A DNA stretch of 64,000 nucleotides, taken from assembly GCF_009833085.1 (NCBI RefSeq), contig NZ_QRBZ01000012.1, positions 1 through 64,000 of the forward strand, read 5' to 3'. The number at the start of each line of letters is the position of its first letter. Within the stretch, counting starts at the first letter, position 1. Under the pieces are notes generated by a model that ran no database searches, was not told the DNA's origin, and was given only the letters and a program-made list of their open reading frames with translations. Below, one piece after another: positions 61,547-64,000 of this stretch. The DNA comes from Nitrosomonas oligotropha. GTDB taxonomy: Bacteria; Pseudomonadota; Gammaproteobacteria; Burkholderiales; Nitrosomonadaceae. Made by a program: the position numbers and the translations under genes.

Positions 61547-61645
61547 ATCTCCCGGGCTTTTATCCCTCCGTGGAGCCTCGTTATCACGAGACCGGAAACT
61601 CTTGGACCTGACGCCTTTTATTACACTGGCCGGAACCCTAGTTTC
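61547..61645 (-). ncRNA. Guanidine-I (ykkC) riboswitch aptamer
   Basis: On the minus strand the leader contains the hallmark blocks of the ykkC guanidine-I class in the right order: CTAGGGTTCCGG (61641-61630), GGTCCAAGAG (about 61609-61599; the usual form has G at the sixth position), and ACGGAGGGATAAAAGC (61571-61556) running into CCGGGAGA. Between them a variable hairpin CTCGTGATAACGAG is seen. The aptamer ends about 64 bases before the permease ATG. Members of this class bind guanidinium and turn on downstream genes. This is the main evidence that the operon handles guanidine rather than urea. Confidence 0.93.
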
Positions 61646-61722
61646 CCATTGCGTTACCGCTTTTTGAGTTGCTACGCCACCAATCGTTCAACGGGCATTT
61701 TAGAAAGCGAGTAACGAGTGGC

Positions 61723-61751
61723 ATTTTAAGTTTGAATTTTGGAAAAAGCAA
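61723..61751 (-). promoter_or_regulatory. Candidate promoter of the guanidine operon
   Basis: Minus-strand boxes TTGCTT (61751-61746) and TAAAAT (61728-61723) are separated by 17 bases. They would start transcription near 61716, about 70 bases before the aptamer. The -35 match is weak. Confidence 0.4.
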
Positions 61752-61792
61752 TGGAAAGCTATAAAGTGGTTATGCTTGAAGTGATGACTGAG

Positions 61793-61829
61793 AAAATAAA
61801 GAAGCCGCACTTTTTTGAAGTGCGGCTTC
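61793..61829 (-). terminator. Terminator of the VWA/PEP-CTERM gene
   Basis: A 12-base-pair stem, gaagccgcactt (61801-61812) with its complement (61818-61829), has a five-base loop and is followed on the minus strand by TTTATTTT. It lies about 20 bases after the stop of the VWA gene and separates it from the guanidine operon. Confidence 0.88.
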
Positions 61830-61849
61830 AGTTTATGTTGCGCGCATAA

Positions 61850-62845
61850 TCAAGCGATGCGGCGACGGTATGCACAGCCTACTAACACAAGACCCAATCC
61901 GAGCATTGCGTAGGTGCTGGGTTCGGGTACTGCAGTGAGGATCAATTCTGCAGTAGCACTATTACCTAGCGTATCGTATGCAACAGCAGTAAACACATTA
62001 GCGCCGAAGAATAGCGTAGCATCGGGTAATACGAAGTTTCCTAGACCATCGATAGCGATATGGCTGATGAACGAACCGTCATTCATCGTCACATCCACGT
62101 AATCAATACCCACTAGATTACCAGCCGTGCCATTGAACAAGTCTACTAAACTAGTTAGATCGCTGGCGTTGGTATAGATGCCGTTTCCTGCGGTAGCGAT
62201 ACTCTGCATTGTCAACACGTTATGGCCGGGAATGCCTACGGTATGGATAGCGTCGACACCCAAACCCAGTGCGGCGGTGGCGCTGGCGACCGCAGCAGCA
62301 CGGTTGCTTTCACCGTCAGACACTACTACCATCATTTGGGTGCGGCCGTCGATATGGTTGGAGCCAGTAAGCTCGGTACTTGCACGGTCAATACCAGCGT
62401 CAATGGCAGTTCCACCTGAAGCGTCTATTGCTGTGATTGCTGAAAGCACCGAAGCTGAGCCACTGGATAACGGTGTGAGCCCTTGCAATAGCGAGGCACT
62501 ACTGTCGAAATCGATGACAGCTACCGAAGTGCTATCCACCGGCAGAGCGTTTACCAGTGCGGCAGAAGCTTCCTCCAACCAAGCGTTGCGGGACTTTCCG
62601 CTGTTTATAGTGCTCATGCTGCCCGATGAATCGAGGACTAAGGCCAGATCAAGGCCTGTGCCACCGATGATGCCGCTGGCGTTGGCATTGCCAAATGGGT
62701 TGACTATTTCGCCTACAGAATAGGTCGCCAGAGGAGAAGGTCCCGTCCACGATACTGCTACCGCAGCTATGGATGTACTCGATACACCTAATCCGATTGA
62801 TGCTACCGCAGAAACTACAAGCCATTGTCTAATGATTTTTGTCAT
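61850..62845 (-). CDS. Secreted VWA-domain protein with PEP-CTERM sorting signal
   Basis: A 331-residue surface protein. A signal peptide (residues 1-28, ending SIAA) is followed by a von Willebrand factor A domain (about 65-235). Its metal site is DSSGS at 72-76, with a second block VVSDGES. A beta-rich region follows (235-300), then the C-terminal PEP-CTERM signal: VPEPSTYAMLG, a hydrophobic stretch and the RRR anchor. Proteins of this kind are processed by exosortase and associate with extracellular polysaccharide. AAGGAT precedes the ATG. It is monocistronic, with its own terminator. Confidence 0.9.
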   Translation of the reverse strand: MTKIIRQWLVVSAVASIGLGVSSTSIAAVAVSWTGPSPLATYSVGEIVNPFGNANASGIIGGTGLDLALVLDSSGSMSTINSGKSRNAWLEEASAALVNALPVDSTSVAVIDFDSSASLLQGLTPLSSGSASVLSAITAIDASGGTAIDAGIDRASTELTGSNHIDGRTQMMVVVSDGESNRAAAVASATAALGLGVDAIHTVGIPGHNVLTMQSIATAGNGIYTNASDLTSLVDLFNGTAGNLVGIDYVDVTMNDGSFISHIAIDGLGNFVLPDATLFFGANVFTAVAYDTLGNSATAELILTAVPEPSTYAMLGLGLVLVGCAYRRRIA

Positions 62846-63373
62846 TTTTTATCCTTTTATTAAGATTTAACAAGTTTAAAAAATGGCCCTCATTGGCGTA
62901 CTCTATTATGATTTTGACTGATAATGCAATTTACCTCTTATACTTTATGATCGTAAGAGTAAGAAATAATCTGCTGAATACGTAAGCATATTCTAGCATG
63001 TACTTAAAGTATGAGATAAGTTTTAATATGCAAGAAAATGATTATTTGGGGATCATGGATAGATGATGCATGCCAGCCGAGAGCTGTGGCGGATTGAGAT
63101 GAAGAAAAGAATTCCGTCATCACCTTTGTATATGCAGCAACCTCAATACTCCACTCAGGAAAAAACAATACCGCAGGGTGATCTCGCATGTTTTATGGGC
63201 GAGTTGATATTCATTCTTCAGCGATAAATTCAGTGAGTTGTGAGAATCGCTTAGTCTATCCATAAGGATAATTTATTGAGTATGTCTTTGCTTATAGTAA
63301 ACTCTGCTTTCAATTGTTAGAATCACTGTTTTTCAAAAATAAATCAGACTCTATTATTAACTTAGGATTGTTC
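62846..63373. other. AT-rich gap before the aminotransferase gene
   Basis: A 528-base gap holding the promoters of two divergent genes. A frame of 54 codons on the plus strand (63063-63227) and a 61-codon frame on the opposite strand over the same bases have no ribosome site and no recognisable product. No hairpin terminator or RNA gene is visible. Confidence 0.5.
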
Positions 63374-64000
63374 ATGAATACCGAAGATTTTCGCCCCGAA
63401 AAAGAAGTTAAAGTTTTTTATCCGCCGCAACGTGTTTTGATGGGACCTGGTCCGTCGGATACGCATGCGCGCGTGCTGAACGCCATGGCGCGTCCGACCT
63501 TGGGTCACTTGGATCCTGTTTTCACCGAGATGATGGAAGAAATCAAAGGCTTGATGCGCTATGCATTCCAAACCAAGAACCGCATGACCTTCCCGGTTTC
63601 CGGGCCTGGCTCGGTGGGGATGGAAATGTGTTTCGTCAATATGATCGAACCGGGCGATAAAGTCATCGTGTGCCGTAACGGCGTGTTTGGCGGCCGTATG
63701 ATCGAAAACGTCGAGCGTCATGGCGGTGTTGCCGTGGTAGTTGACGATAAATGGGGTGAGCCGGTTGATCCGCAGAAAGTGGAAGATGCGCTGAAAAAGA
63801 ATCCCGATGCCAAAATTATCGCGTTTGTTCATGCCGAAACTTCTACCGGTGCGCAGTCGGATGCTAAAACATTGTGCGAAATCGCACGCAAATACAATTG
63901 TCTGACCATCGCCGATACCGTGACTTCGCTGGGTGGTACACCGATCAGAGTGGACGAGTGGGGCATCGATGCGATTTATTCCGGCAGCCAGAAATGTTTG
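63374..64000 (+). CDS. Serine-glyoxylate aminotransferase (5' part, cut by window end)
   Basis: The first 209 codons of a class V PLP-dependent aminotransferase, open to the last base of the window. It begins MNTEDFRPEKEVKVFYPPQ, followed by MGPGPSDTHARVLNAMARPTLGH, FPVSGPGSVGMEM, HAETSTGAQSDAK, the PLP-binding aspartate in IADTVTSLGG, and SGSQKCL, containing the Schiff-base lysine. These fit serine-glyoxylate or alanine-glyoxylate aminotransferases, which recycle glyoxylate to glycine. In autotrophs this removes photorespiratory-type glyoxylate. AGGAT precedes the ATG. The rest lies outside the window. Confidence 0.88.
   Translation, partial: MNTEDFRPEKEVKVFYPPQRVLMGPGPSDTHARVLNAMARPTLGHLDPVFTEMMEEIKGLMRYAFQTKNRMTFPVSGPGSVGMEMCFVNMIEPGDKVIVCRNGVFGGRMIENVERHGGVAVVVDDKWGEPVDPQKVEDALKKNPDAKIIAFVHAETSTGAQSDAKTLCEIARKYNCLTIADTVTSLGGTPIRVDEWGIDAIYSGSQKCL

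Noticed and set aside
63063-63227. 54-codon frame in the gap before the aminotransferase gene
   Set aside because: No ribosome site, no recognisable sequence, and the opposite strand is also open over the same bases, so chance is likely.

Overview
The window looks like a chromosomal segment of a betaproteobacterium, most likely a Nitrosomonas-type ammonia oxidiser (Nitrosomonadaceae). This is inferred from the gene set: gatCAB divergent from mreBCD-mrdA-rodA-rlpA, a PEP-CTERM surface protein, 2-oxoglutarate dehydrogenase genes beside gltA and sdhB, and a urea-carboxylase-like operon. No amo, hao or RuBisCO gene lies here, so the lifestyle is inference. Coding density is high. I see no rRNA, tRNA, CRISPR array, insertion sequence or integrase.

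Layout: 0-6 kb holds the RNA helicase rhlE and an amino-acid block alaA-hom-thrC. 6-10.3 kb is accessory: a RoxA/MauG-like di-heme cytochrome, a two-domain methyltransferase and a DUF2971 protein. 10.5-17 kb is a TCA block, sdhB-sdhE-gltA-sucA-sucB, lacking sdhCDA and lpdA. A lone AT-rich TIR-like gene follows, then dnaE, trhP, an alpha/beta hydrolase and an Aer-like chemoreceptor. 26.5-30.7 kb is a four-gene two-component cluster. 30.7-36.5 kb holds a hydrolase, a thioredoxin-like ferredoxin and a polyamine ABC transporter (potA, potB, potC, potD) with a methyltransferase gene inserted on the other strand. Then come a membrane desaturase, ubiB and ubiJ, gatCAB, and the rod-shape operon mreB to rlpA (43.7-50.3 kb). 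A 642-base gap carries a decayed zinc-ribbon gene with its own terminator. A PAS/GGDEF/EAL protein follows.

The most notable locus is 54.3-61.7 kb on the minus strand. The genes would usually be named urea carboxylase, urea-amidolyase-associated proteins 1 and 2 and urea permease. The leader upstream of the permease, however, contains the conserved blocks of a guanidine-I (ykkC) riboswitch. The operon therefore reads as guanidine assimilation: import by an APC permease, carboxylation by a biotin enzyme, and deimination of carboxyguanidine by two DUF1989 proteins to give allophanate and ammonia. The expected allophanate hydrolase is absent, and its place is taken by a translationally coupled thiopurine-methyltransferase-like gene. 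In an ammonia oxidiser the released ammonia could serve for energy as well as nitrogen.

The right edge has a VWA/PEP-CTERM protein and the 5' part of a serine-glyoxylate aminotransferase cut by the window end.
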